A stretch of DNA of 64,000 nucleotides from an uncultured Bacillota bacterium (GTDB taxonomy: Bacteria > Bacillota > Dehalobacteriia > UBA7702). The DNA lies in contig CAKUYE010000013.1 of NCBI GenBank assembly GCA_934702375.1, positions 14,107 through 78,106 on the forward strand, in the 5' to 3' direction. The notes under the pieces were generated by a model. The model worked only from the letters and a program-made list of their open reading frames with translations. It did not search any database and had not been told where the DNA came from. This document shows positions 1 through 8,223 of this stretch, piece after piece; positions within the stretch are counted from its first letter, which is position 1, and each line of letters starts with the position of its first letter. A program made the position numbers and the translations under genes.

Positions 1-26
1 CCGCCGATGACGAGCAGGTTTTTCAT
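1..26 (-). CDS. Partial gene cut by left edge, probably cbiJ (precorrin-6A reductase)
   Basis: Only the first eight codons are present, reading MKNLLVIG and then leaving the window. The ATG overlaps the cbiH stop codon in an ATGA arrangement, so the gene is co-transcribed and probably translationally coupled. The hydrophobic strand followed by a glycine-rich turn fits the Rossmann-like N-terminus of CbiJ/CobK, and cbiJ commonly follows cbiH in anaerobic cobalamin operons. That identity is inferred mainly from position; another reductase or a kinase of the pathway is possible. Confidence 0.45.
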
Positions 27-766
27 GATTTTTTCCTTTTCTTTTGGAGATACCCTCGAGGTGTAACCATAATGTCATTGTAGACGTAGGTATCCTTATT
101 CCCGATGAATACCGTGGTAAACATATCAACATCCTCGATTTTCATTTCTTTCAGGGTGGTGAGAATGACTTCCTCACCTTCTCTGCCAATGTTTTTTACG
201 ATTCCCACCGGTGTGGTTTCCGGTTTGCTGCGGAGCATTAATTCCCGGGCTTCCTCCAGGAGTGTGGGGCGGCCTTTGCTTCTGGGGTTATAAAGAACGA
301 TTACAAAATCTGCTTCCGCTGCGAGGCGAACCCTTTTTTTGATCAGTTCCCAAGGAGTAAGTCGGTCACTAAGGCTGATAATTGCAAAGTCGTGCATCAA
401 GGGGGCTCCGAGGAGTGCTGCGCCGGTGGAAGCTGCGGTGATGCCGGGAATGGATATGATCTCAATATCTCTGCCCTTGACCAGCTCTAAAAGGAGTCCC
501 GCCATGCCGTATACTCCGGGGTCGCCGCTGCAGATCATGGCAACGGTTTTGCCTTCTTCTGCCTTTTTTAATGCCATTTCGCAGCGTTTTACCTCGGCGG
601 TCATCCCCGTTTGGAGAAATTCCTTTTCCGGGAAATAGGGGCGAACTAAATCAATATAGGTGGTATAGCCTGCAATGATATCCGCTTTGTCTAAAGTGCG
701 AAAGGCTTTGATTGTCATTTGATCCTGGCTGCCGGGGCCGATGCCTACAACATAAAATTTTTGCAT
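23..766 (-). CDS. cbiH: Cobalt-precorrin-3 C17-methyltransferase CbiH
   Basis: The 247-residue protein is a tetrapyrrole SAM-methyltransferase. It opens with VVGIGPGSQDQMT, the first glycine motif of the family, and carries the second signature SGDPGVYGMAG near residue 80. CbiH methylates C17 and drives ring contraction in the anaerobic corrin pathway. Length is normal for a single-domain CbiH. It lies 11 bases after cbiG and overlaps the next gene at its stop codon, so it is an inner gene of the cbiP-C-D-ET-G-H operon. The C-terminal tail is lysine-rich (KKRKKS), which is unremarkable. CobJ is the aerobic equivalent; the neighbours place this one in the cobalt-early route. Confidence 0.93.
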   Translation of the reverse strand: MQKFYVVGIGPGSQDQMTIKAFRTLDKADIIAGYTTYIDLVRPYFPEKEFLQTGMTAEVKRCEMALKKAEEGKTVAMICSGDPGVYGMAGLLLELVKGRDIEIISIPGITAASTGAALLGAPLMHDFAIISLSDRLTPWELIKKRVRLAAEADFVIVLYNPRSKGRPTLLEEARELMLRSKPETTPVGIVKNIGREGEEVILTTLKEMKIEDVDMFTTVFIGNKDTYVYNDIMVTPRGYLQKKRKKS

Positions 767-777
767 ACGATACTCCT

Positions 778-1800
778 CTATAAATCTAAACGAATTTCAG
801 TTGGGCATTCTGCCAAGCTGAAGGTGATTCCATGGTATTTTGTTTTGGGAATCAAGGTACTGCCACCGTTGGAAAAACAAAGGGCGGCGGCTTCTGCCAC
901 CGATGTCGTACCGGTAACGGCTTCTACATAAGCGGATCCTTGATCCGCCGGCGTATAGTTTTTCAATGTTTCAGCAGTTTCTGTTTGGAATGGGATATTT
1001 AAATATTCTGCCAGACGAAGAAGTCCGGGTTCATTTGCTTTCAAGTCAATAGAAACCATTTGCCTGAGGGCAGATCCTACATATTTTGTTTCTTTGAGAA
1101 AATCATGGAAGGCTGTTTTCAATTCCTCAAAGGGTTTTCCTTTGCGGCAGCCGACTCCCAGAATTAAATTTTGGGGACAAAGAATCAGGGCATTTCCCTT
1201 GTGTGTAAGGATCTGATTGGAAATGATAACATCTGCATTTTGAGGTTTCCCCGTTAAGGTGATGCCTTGGGGAATCCTTTGAGTGTCGGCATAGGGACAA
1301 TACAGCTTAATATCGTCGCCGTTTACTAAGCGGCTGCTGATGGCTGCCAATTTGGAGAGATCCTCAATGACGCAATCGTTTTTCCGGGCAATCAGATCAA
1401 AGGCCGGCTTACGGTTGATGTCTGTTGCCGTGGTGATTACCGCTGTTGCTCGGATTCCTTCTGCAATTTCCTCTGCCAGTGCATTTGCTCCGCCCAAATG
1501 TCCGCTAAGCAAACTAATGGAAAATCGGCCTCTTTCATCGCAAACCACAACCGCGGGGTCGCGATCTTTTTTTGTAATCAATGGTGCGATGGTTCGTACG
1601 GCGATTCCTGTGGCCATGATGAAAACAAAGGCTTCGTACTGAAGAAAAATTTCTTCCATCAGCACTTTTATGGGTTTCGTCAGATGAATTTCATTTTCTG
1701 TCTGGGGATATTTGCTGTAAATATCCCCTCCGGTGATGATGTGGATTTTTTTTGCGATAATACTTCCGTTTTTGGTCAGAGATACGATTGCTGTTTTCAT
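778..1800 (-). CDS. cbiG: Cobalt-precorrin-5A hydrolase CbiG
   Basis: The 340-residue protein matches CbiG, which opens the delta-lactone of cobalt-precorrin-5A and releases acetaldehyde. This step is specific to the anaerobic pathway. The N-terminal half has the typical FIMATGIAVRTIAPLI stretch followed by SGHLGGAN around residue 100. The C-terminal half has the GVGCRKGKPFEELK motif and the ending block in which EAVTGTTSVAEAAAL is recognisable. The start overlaps the cbiET stop by four bases (ATGA). The gene ends in TAG, one of five genes in this window to do so, which matters because mttB here reads a UAG as an amino acid; an in-frame TAG follows after about ten codons. Confidence 0.93.
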   Translation of the reverse strand: MKTAIVSLTKNGSIIAKKIHIITGGDIYSKYPQTENEIHLTKPIKVLMEEIFLQYEAFVFIMATGIAVRTIAPLITKKDRDPAVVVCDERGRFSISLLSGHLGGANALAEEIAEGIRATAVITTATDINRKPAFDLIARKNDCVIEDLSKLAAISSRLVNGDDIKLYCPYADTQRIPQGITLTGKPQNADVIISNQILTHKGNALILCPQNLILGVGCRKGKPFEELKTAFHDFLKETKYVGSALRQMVSIDLKANEPGLLRLAEYLNIPFQTETAETLKNYTPADQGSAYVEAVTGTTSVAEAAALCFSNGGSTLIPKTKYHGITFSLAECPTEIRLDL

Positions 1801-3014
1801 TTTCGTTCTCCACTGACGATGGTGATGGGATTCATACCCATCATGAGATGTTTTGTTCCTGCGGTTTTGCTGCGGGATATGGCGGCCTGAATGATTTCGA
1901 TATCTTCAAATCCGCATTCCTTTAATCCTGTCAGGGCTTCACTGACGGATTCCACGGTGATTGCGGAGATTACCACACGGAGAGGTCCGCTTTTATAGTG
2001 GTGCAGCAGTGCGTTCATATTACCGCCGCTGCCGCCGATGAAAAGGCGATCCGGTTGAAAATCCTTGGGAATGTCTGTCGGGGCAGTGCCTTCGACTAAG
2101 GTAATATTATCCAGCCCAAAGCGGTCAATGTTTTTTTTGCATAGTGCTGCGGCGGCGGGAGAGCGTTCGATGGTGCATACTTTGCCTTCCTGTGCCAGTA
2201 ATGCCATTTCAATGGTACAAGAGCCGCTTCCGGCACCGATTTCCAAAATATTGGAATCGGGACGCAGGCGGAGTTTGCTCATAATCAGCCCTCGAATTTC
2301 GCTTTTGGTCATAGGAACTTCATCGCGAAGAAAGTAGCTGTCCGGCAATCCCGGAGTGAGATAAGGCCAGGGACCATTCTTTGCATTGGGATTTTCTGCG
2401 ATGACGATGCTGAGATCTCCGAAGTCTTTTGTCGAGATCTCTGCCGGTGTTCCCGAGAATATTCGTTCCGAAGGATAGGAGAGGTTTTCCCCTACGGTAA
2501 GGGTAACCTCTGAAAAAAGTGGGTGCGTAAGGGCTTTGCCAATGGTTGTCGGGGTGTTTTCTCCGCCGGTAAAAATCGCGGTGACCTTATTTTGGGCCAC
2601 GGTGTTTCGCAGATTCAATGAGTGATTGCCATGAAGTGTTACGATTTTTATTTCATTCCATTTCAAATCCCGTTTTGCCATCAGGTATTGAAGGGAGCTG
2701 ATTCCCGGGAGAACCTGAAAGTGGATTTGAGGTAGTTTTTTTTGCAGGTAGGAGCTGATGCTGAAAAGCCCCGTATCGCCGGAGGCCAGCACCACAATGG
2801 ACTTTTCTTGCCAATGTTCTGCAATGTAGTTTACCGCAGCGTTAAGGTTTCGGTCCAATGGAATTTTTTCTACATTATATATATAGGAGAATTCCTCCAG
2901 ATTGCGTTTCCCGCCGATGAGTACGTCGGCCGCTTCAATATGTTTTTTTGCAATAGGACAAAGGAAATCCGGATTTCCCGGGCCGATTCCTGCAATACAG
3001 GGGCTATTGCTCAT
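1797..3014 (-). CDS. cbiET: Fused cobalt-precorrin-7 C5-methyltransferase / C15-methyltransferase (decarboxylating) CbiET
   Basis: The 405-residue protein joins two enzymes that are separate in many bacteria. Residues 1 to about 200 form a CbiE tetrapyrrole methylase, with IAGIGPGNPDF at the start and LASGDTGLFSI near residue 76. The rest is a class I SAM methyltransferase like CbiT, with the binding loop ILEIGAGSGSCTIEMA near residue 258 and LFIGGSGG further on. Together they methylate C5 and C15 and decarboxylate the C12 acetate. The fusion resembles aerobic CobL. The start overlaps the end of cbiD by eleven bases, and the stop overlaps the cbiG start. Confidence 0.93.
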   Translation of the reverse strand: MSNSPCIAGIGPGNPDFLCPIAKKHIEAADVLIGGKRNLEEFSYIYNVEKIPLDRNLNAAVNYIAEHWQEKSIVVLASGDTGLFSISSYLQKKLPQIHFQVLPGISSLQYLMAKRDLKWNEIKIVTLHGNHSLNLRNTVAQNKVTAIFTGGENTPTTIGKALTHPLFSEVTLTVGENLSYPSERIFSGTPAEISTKDFGDLSIVIAENPNAKNGPWPYLTPGLPDSYFLRDEVPMTKSEIRGLIMSKLRLRPDSNILEIGAGSGSCTIEMALLAQEGKVCTIERSPAAAALCKKNIDRFGLDNITLVEGTAPTDIPKDFQPDRLFIGGSGGNMNALLHHYKSGPLRVVISAITVESVSEALTGLKECGFEDIEIIQAAISRSKTAGTKHLMMGMNPITIVSGERK

Positions 3015-4122
3015 CCGTTGCCAACTCCTTTAATATGGATTCTGCATCGTTATCACAGTATAGCAGTTTATTTTCATCGCCAAAGACCATGGAGCCAAAG
3101 GTAATCTCGTTGTAGGTGTAGCTTTTGCAGCGTGCCGTTGCATTTTCTGCAATACGCTGATAGATTTCCTCCAAATGCTCTCTGGCAATGATCTCTGCTG
3201 CTGCGGATGTTGTTTTGCATTGATACAATTCTTCTAAAACGGTTTTTGATGCACCGGCCAGACCGGCGTATGCGGTAATGATCTCCATGCGGCAATCGGC
3301 TTTGCGACTGTGAGTCTGAAAGATACCGCCGGCAACTTTTACCAGCTTTCCAAGGTGTCCTACCAGGAGAATCTTTTGGAATCCCAGTTCCATGCCGCAA
3401 TCCAGCATAAAACCGATATAATTGCTGATTTTAATGACTCTTTTTTCGTCGATTTTTTTGCTTTTTAAAAAGCTGATGCCGTAATTGCCGAAGGCAAAAA
3501 TCGCAGTGTCAAAGCCTCGTTCCCGGAGTATATTGAGCTCCAGGCGCAAGCTTTCTTTTAAGGCGTCCTCGGACATCGGATGAACAATGCCGGTGCTGCC
3601 TAAAATGGATAAGCCGCCGATGATCCCCAATTTGGGATTGAAGGTGCGGCGAGCGACTTCTTCGCCGCCGGGAATGTAAATCAGTACGTCGGCTCCTTTT
3701 CCTTTTGGGAGGACGGTGGTGAGGTTCACTTTTATCATTTCTCGAGGCACGGGATTAATGGCGGCGTCACCAATTGGCACTTTTAATCCCTTCAAGGTAA
3801 CCCTTCCGACACCCTCACCACCGTCAATGTGGATCTCGTCACCGTCGTTCAGGGTCACTTTGGCATATATGGAGAGGCCGGTGGTGATATCTGGATCGTC
3901 ACCGCCGTCCTTCTGAATTGCTGCGGTTGCATAATTCCCTGTGGCTTCACACAGTTCCAAGGGGAGTTGTGCATTTTTTCCATCAGGTAAGATAACATCT
4001 ATTTTATCTCCGGGAGCTTTGCCTAACAGCATCAAGGCTGCGGCTTTTGCAGCTCCTGCGGCACAGGTTCCTGTAGTAAAGCCTGTGCGGAGTTTTTTTC
4101 TTTGCAAAGGATGAACTGTCAT
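3004..4122 (-). CDS. cbiD: Cobalt-precorrin-5B C1-methyltransferase CbiD
   Basis: The 372-residue protein begins with RTGFTTGTCAAGAAKAA, the diagnostic N-terminal block of CbiD. It also has the family's GGEGVGRVT segment and the central GIIGGLSILGSTGIVHPMSEDAL block. CbiD methylates C1 of cobalt-precorrin-5B using SAM and exists only in the cobalt-early pathway. Its ATG overlaps the cbiC stop by four bases. It ends with TAG inside the start region of cbiET, and the next in-frame stop is TGA about 22 codons later. Length is normal for the family. Confidence 0.95.
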   Translation of the reverse strand: MTVHPLQRKKLRTGFTTGTCAAGAAKAAALMLLGKAPGDKIDVILPDGKNAQLPLELCEATGNYATAAIQKDGGDDPDITTGLSIYAKVTLNDGDEIHIDGGEGVGRVTLKGLKVPIGDAAINPVPREMIKVNLTTVLPKGKGADVLIYIPGGEEVARRTFNPKLGIIGGLSILGSTGIVHPMSEDALKESLRLELNILRERGFDTAIFAFGNYGISFLKSKKIDEKRVIKISNYIGFMLDCGMELGFQKILLVGHLGKLVKVAGGIFQTHSRKADCRMEIITAYAGLAGASKTVLEELYQCKTTSAAAEIIAREHLEEIYQRIAENATARCKSYTYNEITFGSMVFGDENKLLYCDNDAESILKELATDEQ

Positions 4123-4754
4123 AGTGTTTTCAAGGCCTCAAGCATTAGTGCATTTACGATGGCGGCAGCCACATTGCTGCCGCCTTTACGGCCTTTGGCG
4201 ATGATGTAGGGTACATCTAATGACATGAACAGTTCTTTTGATTCGACAACATTTACGAATCCTACCGGTACACCGATGACCAGTTCCGGCTGGAGTTGCC
4301 CTTTTTTGATCAGGTCATGTAATTCGATTAATGCGGTGGGAGCATTGCCGATGGCAAATATCTTTTTCCCCGGAATCGTTGCTGCATAGGTCATGGCTTG
4401 TACCGCTCTGGTTGTTCCTGCGGCTTTTGCCATGTCTGCAATATGGGGGTCTGCGATATAGCAGGCTTTCTCTGAATGAAGTTTTTGTAAATTTACTTTA
4501 TTGATCCCGGAAAAAGCCATATTTGTATCGGTAATTACGGTACAACCGCTTTTTAAGGCGGTGATGCCCTGGTCTATGGCATTGTTGGCAAAGATAAGGT
4601 TTTCGGCATAGTCAAAATCGGCACTGGTATGAATAACGCGTTTTACGATATTGATCTGTTTTGCGGTAAAATGATGTTCTCCCAGTTCTTTGCCGATGAT
4701 CTCAAAGCTTCGTTTTTCTATTTCCTGAGGTTTTACGATTTCAATGTGAGTCAT
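4119..4754 (-). CDS. cbiC: Cobalt-precorrin-8 methylmutase CbiC
   Basis: The 211-residue protein is the methylmutase that moves the C11 methyl group to C12, giving cobyrinic acid. The catalytic histidine lies in VIHTSADFDYAENL (about residues 41-54), and the C-terminal block VIGVPVGFVNVVESKE is conserved in CbiC/CobH. It follows cbiP after 13 bases with a good GAGGAG-type ribosome site and overlaps cbiD by four bases. Length is typical. Confidence 0.95.
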   Translation of the reverse strand: MTHIEIVKPQEIEKRSFEIIGKELGEHHFTAKQINIVKRVIHTSADFDYAENLIFANNAIDQGITALKSGCTVITDTNMAFSGINKVNLQKLHSEKACYIADPHIADMAKAAGTTRAVQAMTYAATIPGKKIFAIGNAPTALIELHDLIKKGQLQPELVIGVPVGFVNVVESKELFMSLDVPYIIAKGRKGGSNVAAAIVNALMLEALKTL

Positions 4755-4767
4755 AGCTCCTCCTCTT

Positions 4768-6267
4768 TTACTGCCGGTTTCCTCTTTTTTCTAATAATTC
4801 CAGAATGTAATCCATATCAAGATACTGCTTCATGTATTCTCCCAGTTTGTTGTATTGGGCCTGTTTCTGCTTTGCCGTATCAATCGGATCCTTTTCCGGA
4901 AGTCCTTTTTCTTTTCGGATCTGGTTTAACCATAAGCAACGAAAGTTGTCATTGTGAAAAATATTATGAATATAGCTGCCGCCGCGGTGAAGCTCTTTGT
5001 CTGCGTAGCCGTCGGCAACTCCCTGAATTTCCCACATGGGAAGAAATTTTTGATCCGTTGCTTCGGTGCGTCCCAGATGGATCTCATAACCGGCAACATT
5101 CATTTCCTCGGTAAGGGGGTGTATCCCTTTGGCATTGATTGCGCAAACACGCTTTTCCGGACAGAACCGGGTGGTTACCGGCAGCAATCCCAAACCATCT
5201 TTTTTATAACCTTTATAACCGGGGCGGAAGTCGATACCTTCTTCGTCAATGAGTGTTTCTCCCATGATTTGATATCCTCCGCAAATGCCGTAAATCGAAC
5301 CTTGAAAGGCTTTGAGCTTTTTGTCCAGTCCCTGTTCCTCTAAATATTCCAGATCGGCAATGGTGCTTTTTGTTCCGGGGAGGATGATGCCGTCATATCT
5401 GCTTAAATCTTCGTTGGGATCGATGAAGTTTACGGAAACGTCCTGTTCATATTGAAATGCTTCCATATCGGTATGATTGGAGATAAAGGGCAATCGCACG
5501 ATGCCGATATGCAGAGCTTCCTGACTTTGGTTATTTTTGAGGAAATTGATGCTGAGGGAGTCTTCGCCTTCGATATGGATATCGTCGAAGTAGGGGAGAA
5601 CCCCAACGACTTTTACGCCGGTATAATTTTCGGTCCAGCGGACGGCATCGTCAAAGAGGGAGATATCTCCCCGGAATTGGTTGAAGATAATGCCTTTAAT
5701 GCGCTTGCGGTTTTCTCCTACCAACTCCAATGTCCCTACGACAGATGCAAGAGCGCCGCCTTTGTTGATGTCTACCACCAGGATTACCGGTACATTGGCT
5801 TCCTCGGCTACGCACATATTGACGATTTCCTTGTCGTTGAGATTAACTTCTGCCGGGCTGCCTGCACCTTCGATAACGACCGCATCATAATGGTCTTCAA
5901 TGATCTTCAGTGCTTTTCGGAGTGACTCCAGACCTTTGGAGCGGGTGAATGTTTCCTGATATTCTCTGCCGGACATCGATTTATAGACTTCTCCAAATAA
6001 AACCACTTCGGAACAGCAGTTTTCTTTGGGCTTCAGAAGAATTGGATTCATATATGTCTCCGGTTGGATACCGGCGGCTTCTGCCTGCACGCCTTGGGCC
6101 CGACCGATTTCTTTTCCGTCATAGGTCACGTAGGAATTGTTCGACATATTTTGACTTTTAAAGGGCGATACTTTATATCCCATATCACTGAGGATTTTGC
6201 AAAGCCCTGTGGCAACATAACTTTTTCCTGCATCGCTGGTGCAGCCCTGGATCATGATTCCCTTCAT
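4768..6267 (-). CDS. cbiP: Cobyric acid synthase CbiP/CobQ
   Basis: The 499-residue enzyme uses ATP and glutamine to amidate four side chains of adenosyl-cobyrinic acid a,c-diamide. The N-terminal dethiobiotin-synthetase-like ATPase half begins MKGIMIQGCTSDAGKSY (P-loop) and has the SPFKSQNMSNNS block. The C-terminal half is a class I glutamine amidotransferase-like domain with GIILPGTKSTIADLEYL, then the nucleophile motif IYGICGGYQIMG and the late histidine in GSYIHNIF. I chose the ATG at 6267 because AAGGAG sits about nine bases ahead of it; an in-frame ATG twelve codons upstream lacks such a site and would run into the terminator. It is the first gene of the riboswitch-controlled operon. 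Confidence 0.95.
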   Translation of the reverse strand: MKGIMIQGCTSDAGKSYVATGLCKILSDMGYKVSPFKSQNMSNNSYVTYDGKEIGRAQGVQAEAAGIQPETYMNPILLKPKENCCSEVVLFGEVYKSMSGREYQETFTRSKGLESLRKALKIIEDHYDAVVIEGAGSPAEVNLNDKEIVNMCVAEEANVPVILVVDINKGGALASVVGTLELVGENRKRIKGIIFNQFRGDISLFDDAVRWTENYTGVKVVGVLPYFDDIHIEGEDSLSINFLKNNQSQEALHIGIVRLPFISNHTDMEAFQYEQDVSVNFIDPNEDLSRYDGIILPGTKSTIADLEYLEEQGLDKKLKAFQGSIYGICGGYQIMGETLIDEEGIDFRPGYKGYKKDGLGLLPVTTRFCPEKRVCAINAKGIHPLTEEMNVAGYEIHLGRTEATDQKFLPMWEIQGVADGYADKELHRGGSYIHNIFHNDNFRCLWLNQIRKEKGLPEKDPIDTAKQKQAQYNKLGEYMKQYLDMDYILELLEKRGNRQ

Positions 6268-6296
6268 CTTGCAGCTCCTTTCTTCGTAAAAACGAA

Positions 6297-6320
6297 AAAC
6301 CACTCCCCGGGGAGTGGTTT
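6297..6320 (-). terminator. Riboswitch-associated terminator ahead of cbiP
   Basis: A perfect 24-base palindrome with arms AAACCACTCCCC and GGGGAGTGGTTT, followed on the minus strand by TTTTTCGTTTTT, makes a strong intrinsic terminator. It lies 30 bases upstream of the cbiP start and downstream of a cobalamin riboswitch on the same strand. It should therefore be the B12-dependent off switch of the cbi operon. The distance from the riboswitch (about 230 bases) is unusually long. Confidence 0.85.
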
Positions 6321-6414
6321 GAGTATAGCAAGTAACGTATCAAAGTCCATTGGCAAGGGCGGTTTATGCTTGGCGAAAGAAAACGCTTGAACAGTGTTGC
6401 TTTGATCGTTTTGG

Positions 6415-6534
6415 AAAATTATATATCAAAAAAACTCTGCCCAGGAGAAAAGCATGCTGATAGAAACTGCCCCTGCGACAAAGTGTTTTGATAGAAAACT
6501 ATATATATCAAAAACTCTACCCAGGAGAAAAGCA
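6415..6534 (-). repeat. Two-copy 40-base direct repeat in the cbiP leader
   Basis: Two nearly identical 40-base units, 6415-6454 and 6495-6534, start exactly 80 bases apart. Each ends in CCAGGAGAAAAGCA on the plus strand and contains an ATATATCAAAA block that can pair with a nearby TTTTGAT to form a hairpin. They lie between the minus-strand riboswitch and its terminator. Their role is unknown; they look like a tandem duplication of a hairpin within the expression platform. Confidence 0.7.
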
Positions 6535-6551
6535 AATATCTGCTTTCAAAA

Positions 6552-6720
6552 CAACGGCAAGTTTACCGACTTAACATCACCCTCCGGGACGCCTTCCCAT
6601 TTCCTTAGAAACAGTGGCATTTGTCCTTTCGTCCGTATCACGGTTGCTGGGACAGTACAGGAATACCTGTTTTCCTTTTACGTTCATTGGCAGAGATTGT
6701 CAACCTTTGAAGTGCCGTTG
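6552..6720 (-). ncRNA. Cobalamin riboswitch controlling the cbiP operon
   Basis: Read on the minus strand, the element is closed by CAACGGCA (6713-6720) pairing with TGCCGTTG (6552-6559). It contains the conserved blocks CTGTCCCAGCAACCGTGA, ATGCCACTG, GGGAAGGC, and GATG followed by AAGTCGGTAAACTTGCC. These match the core and the B12 box of the cobalamin (AdoCbl) riboswitch family in the right order. It sits between a good promoter and the terminator at 6297-6320, so high cobalamin should stop transcription of the corrin genes. Confidence 0.93.
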
Positions 6721-6739
6721 TGAAATATTGATTTTTGAC

Positions 6740-6768
6740 AGTATAACCCATTTTGCCGGAAAATGCAA
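6740..6768 (-). promoter_or_regulatory. Sigma-A promoter for the cbiP operon leader
   Basis: On the minus strand a -35 box TTGCAT (6763-6768) and a -10 box TATACT (6740-6745) are separated by 17 bases. Transcription would begin near 6733 and run directly into the cobalamin riboswitch. Confidence 0.75.
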
Positions 6769-6850
6769 CCCCCTTTTGAAAGACTTTTTCTTTTTTGCTG
6801 TATAAAGAGATGAAATATATAAAAGTTGCACTTTTCGCTAAAAATTGGAA

Positions 6851-6880
6851 TTGACAAAATTAAAATTGTGATGCTAACAT
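6851..6880 (+). promoter_or_regulatory. Sigma-A promoter for the cbiMNQO-cbiK-cobD leader
   Basis: A consensus -35 box TTGACA (6851-6856) and a -10-like TAACAT (6875-6880) are 18 bases apart, just ahead of the plus-strand cobalamin riboswitch. The divergent cbiP promoter lies about 80 bases away. Confidence 0.65.
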
Positions 6881-6893
6881 GGATAAAAAGTTT

Positions 6894-7003
6894 ACAACCA
6901 GCTTTTCTGCCCTATTTGGGGCAGTTGGGGAAGCATGTGAAAATCATGCACGGTCACGCCACTGTAAAAAGGGTACCCTTTGAGTCAGAAACCACCTGGT
7001 TGT
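6894..7003 (+). ncRNA. Cobalamin riboswitch controlling cbiMNQO
   Basis: The closing stem is ACAACCAG (6894-6901) with CTGGTTGT (6996-7003). Inside are GGGGAAGCATGTGAAAATC, CACGGTCACGCCACTGTAA and GAGTCAGAAACCACCTGG, which correspond in order to the conserved cobalamin riboswitch segments. It is shorter than the minus-strand copy, mainly because a peripheral arm is missing. A terminator follows, so it is an off switch for cobalt uptake when B12 is sufficient. Confidence 0.93.
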
Positions 7004-7018
7004 AGTTGCACATATGTT

Positions 7019-7094
7019 GTTACGATTGATGGCAACGTGCAGAGAAAAGGATCCGTCTTAGCCTCGCCGTTTTCGTAACGCAAGGCTTTTTTTT
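7019..7094 (+). terminator. Terminator/antiterminator platform ahead of cbiM
   Basis: The terminator stem (7060-7087) pairs AGCCT with AGGCT and CGTT with AACG, and is followed by a run of eight T. An upstream GTTACGA (7019-7025) is complementary to TCGTAAC (7073-7079) in the terminator and can act as the antiterminator. This gives a complete transcription-termination platform behind the riboswitch. Confidence 0.88.
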
Positions 7095-7120
7095 GTTATT
7101 TATGCTGGAGGTTTTATGTT

Positions 7121-7873
7121 ATGACGGTCAAAGAACAAAAGATCGTTGCTGCATCGGCAGCTTTTGCCATTGTTTTCAGTATTGTCCCCGGTGTTCAGGC
7201 TATGCACATCATGGAAGGGTACTTATCGGCTCCTTACTGTGTTGCCTGGGGTATTTTGTGTATTCCCTTTTTGATCGCAGGTTTTCTTTCGATCAAAAAG
7301 CGTTTGGAAGAAAACCGTCGAACCTTGATTTTGTTGGCGATGTCCGGCGCGTTTATTTTTGTGATCTCTTCTTTGAAGATCCCTTCGGTTACCGGCAGCT
7401 GTTCTCATATGACCGGTACCGGATTGGGAGCAATTCTTTTTGGGCCCAGTGCCGTTAGCATTCTTGGCATCATTGTTTTACTTTTTCAGGCAATTTTGTT
7501 GGCTCATGGCGGCTTGACAACCCTTGGGGCCAATACCTTTTCTATGGCGATTGCCGGCCCGTTAGTTTCTTTCGGAATTTACAAACTTTGCGGAAAAATG
7601 AAGGTAAATCGCAAAGTCTCTGTTTTCTTAGCTGCTTGTCTTGGTGATATTTTCACGTATTGTGTTACCGCTTTTCAGTTGGCATTGTCCTATCCTTCGG
7701 AAGTTGGAGGTGTAGGAGCATCGCTTTTAAAATTCCTCGGTGTTTTTGCGCCTACGCAATTGCCTCTTGCCATTGTGGAAGGGATTCTCACGGTTATTAT
7801 CGTAATCGGTCTAGAATCCTTTGCGCAGCCGGAGTTAAAGGCCATTGGTTATTTTAAGGGGGAAAAGGCATGA
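7121..7873 (+). CDS. cbiM: Cobalt ECF transporter substrate-binding subunit CbiM
   Basis: The 250-residue membrane protein is the substrate-specific component of the energy-coupling-factor cobalt importer. A signal peptide of about 27 residues ending in PGVQA precedes MHIMEGYLS, so the mature protein begins Met-His, the arrangement whose histidine binds the metal in this family. The conserved VTGSCSHMTGTGLGAILFGP segment follows at about residue 88. About six further hydrophobic segments are seen. A GGAGG site lies nine bases ahead of the ATG. It is the first gene after the riboswitch and overlaps cbiN by four bases. Confidence 0.95.
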   Translation: MTVKEQKIVAASAAFAIVFSIVPGVQAMHIMEGYLSAPYCVAWGILCIPFLIAGFLSIKKRLEENRRTLILLAMSGAFIFVISSLKIPSVTGSCSHMTGTGLGAILFGPSAVSILGIIVLLFQAILLAHGGLTTLGANTFSMAIAGPLVSFGIYKLCGKMKVNRKVSVFLAACLGDIFTYCVTAFQLALSYPSEVGGVGASLLKFLGVFAPTQLPLAIVEGILTVIIVIGLESFAQPELKAIGYFKGEKA

Positions 7874-8187
7874 AAAAACAGACGAAAAATAAAACGACTG
7901 TGTTGATTCTTTCGGTAGTTGCCATTTTTATCGTCATGATCCCTTTTTTGACATTGAAAGATGCGGAATTTGGCGGCAGTGACGATGCTGGCAGTGTTAT
8001 GGTCGAAAATATTAATGGCGAGTATGAGCCGTGGTTTACCCCGGTATTGGAATCGGCTCTCGGTCATGAGATCCCCGGGGAAATCGAGTCTTTATTCTTT
8101 TGCTTGCAAACCGGTATAGGTGTTGGGATCCTGGCATTCTTTATGGGGCGTTTTTATGAACGCAAAGTCAGTCAAAAGAAAGAGTGA
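7870..8187 (+). CDS. cbiN: Cobalt transport protein CbiN
   Basis: The 105-residue protein has the CbiN layout: an N-terminal membrane helix (about residues 10-27), an extracytoplasmic loop with FGGSDDAGSVMVENI and EPWFTPVLE, and a second helix near the C-terminus (about 77-93). CbiN stimulates metal uptake by CbiM. The start overlaps the cbiM stop in ATGA. Its presence, together with cbiK, supports cobalt rather than nickel as the substrate. Confidence 0.93.
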   Translation: MKKQTKNKTTVLILSVVAIFIVMIPFLTLKDAEFGGSDDAGSVMVENINGEYEPWFTPVLESALGHEIPGEIESLFFCLQTGIGVGILAFFMGRFYERKVSQKKE

Positions 8188-8223
8188 GCGGGTCTCTCGG
8201 ACAAAACAGCGAGGATAATTAAG

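Noticed and set aside
6415..6534. A short CRISPR-like array
   Set aside because: Only two units, with a spacing that itself contains leader-type hairpin sequence, and no cas genes.
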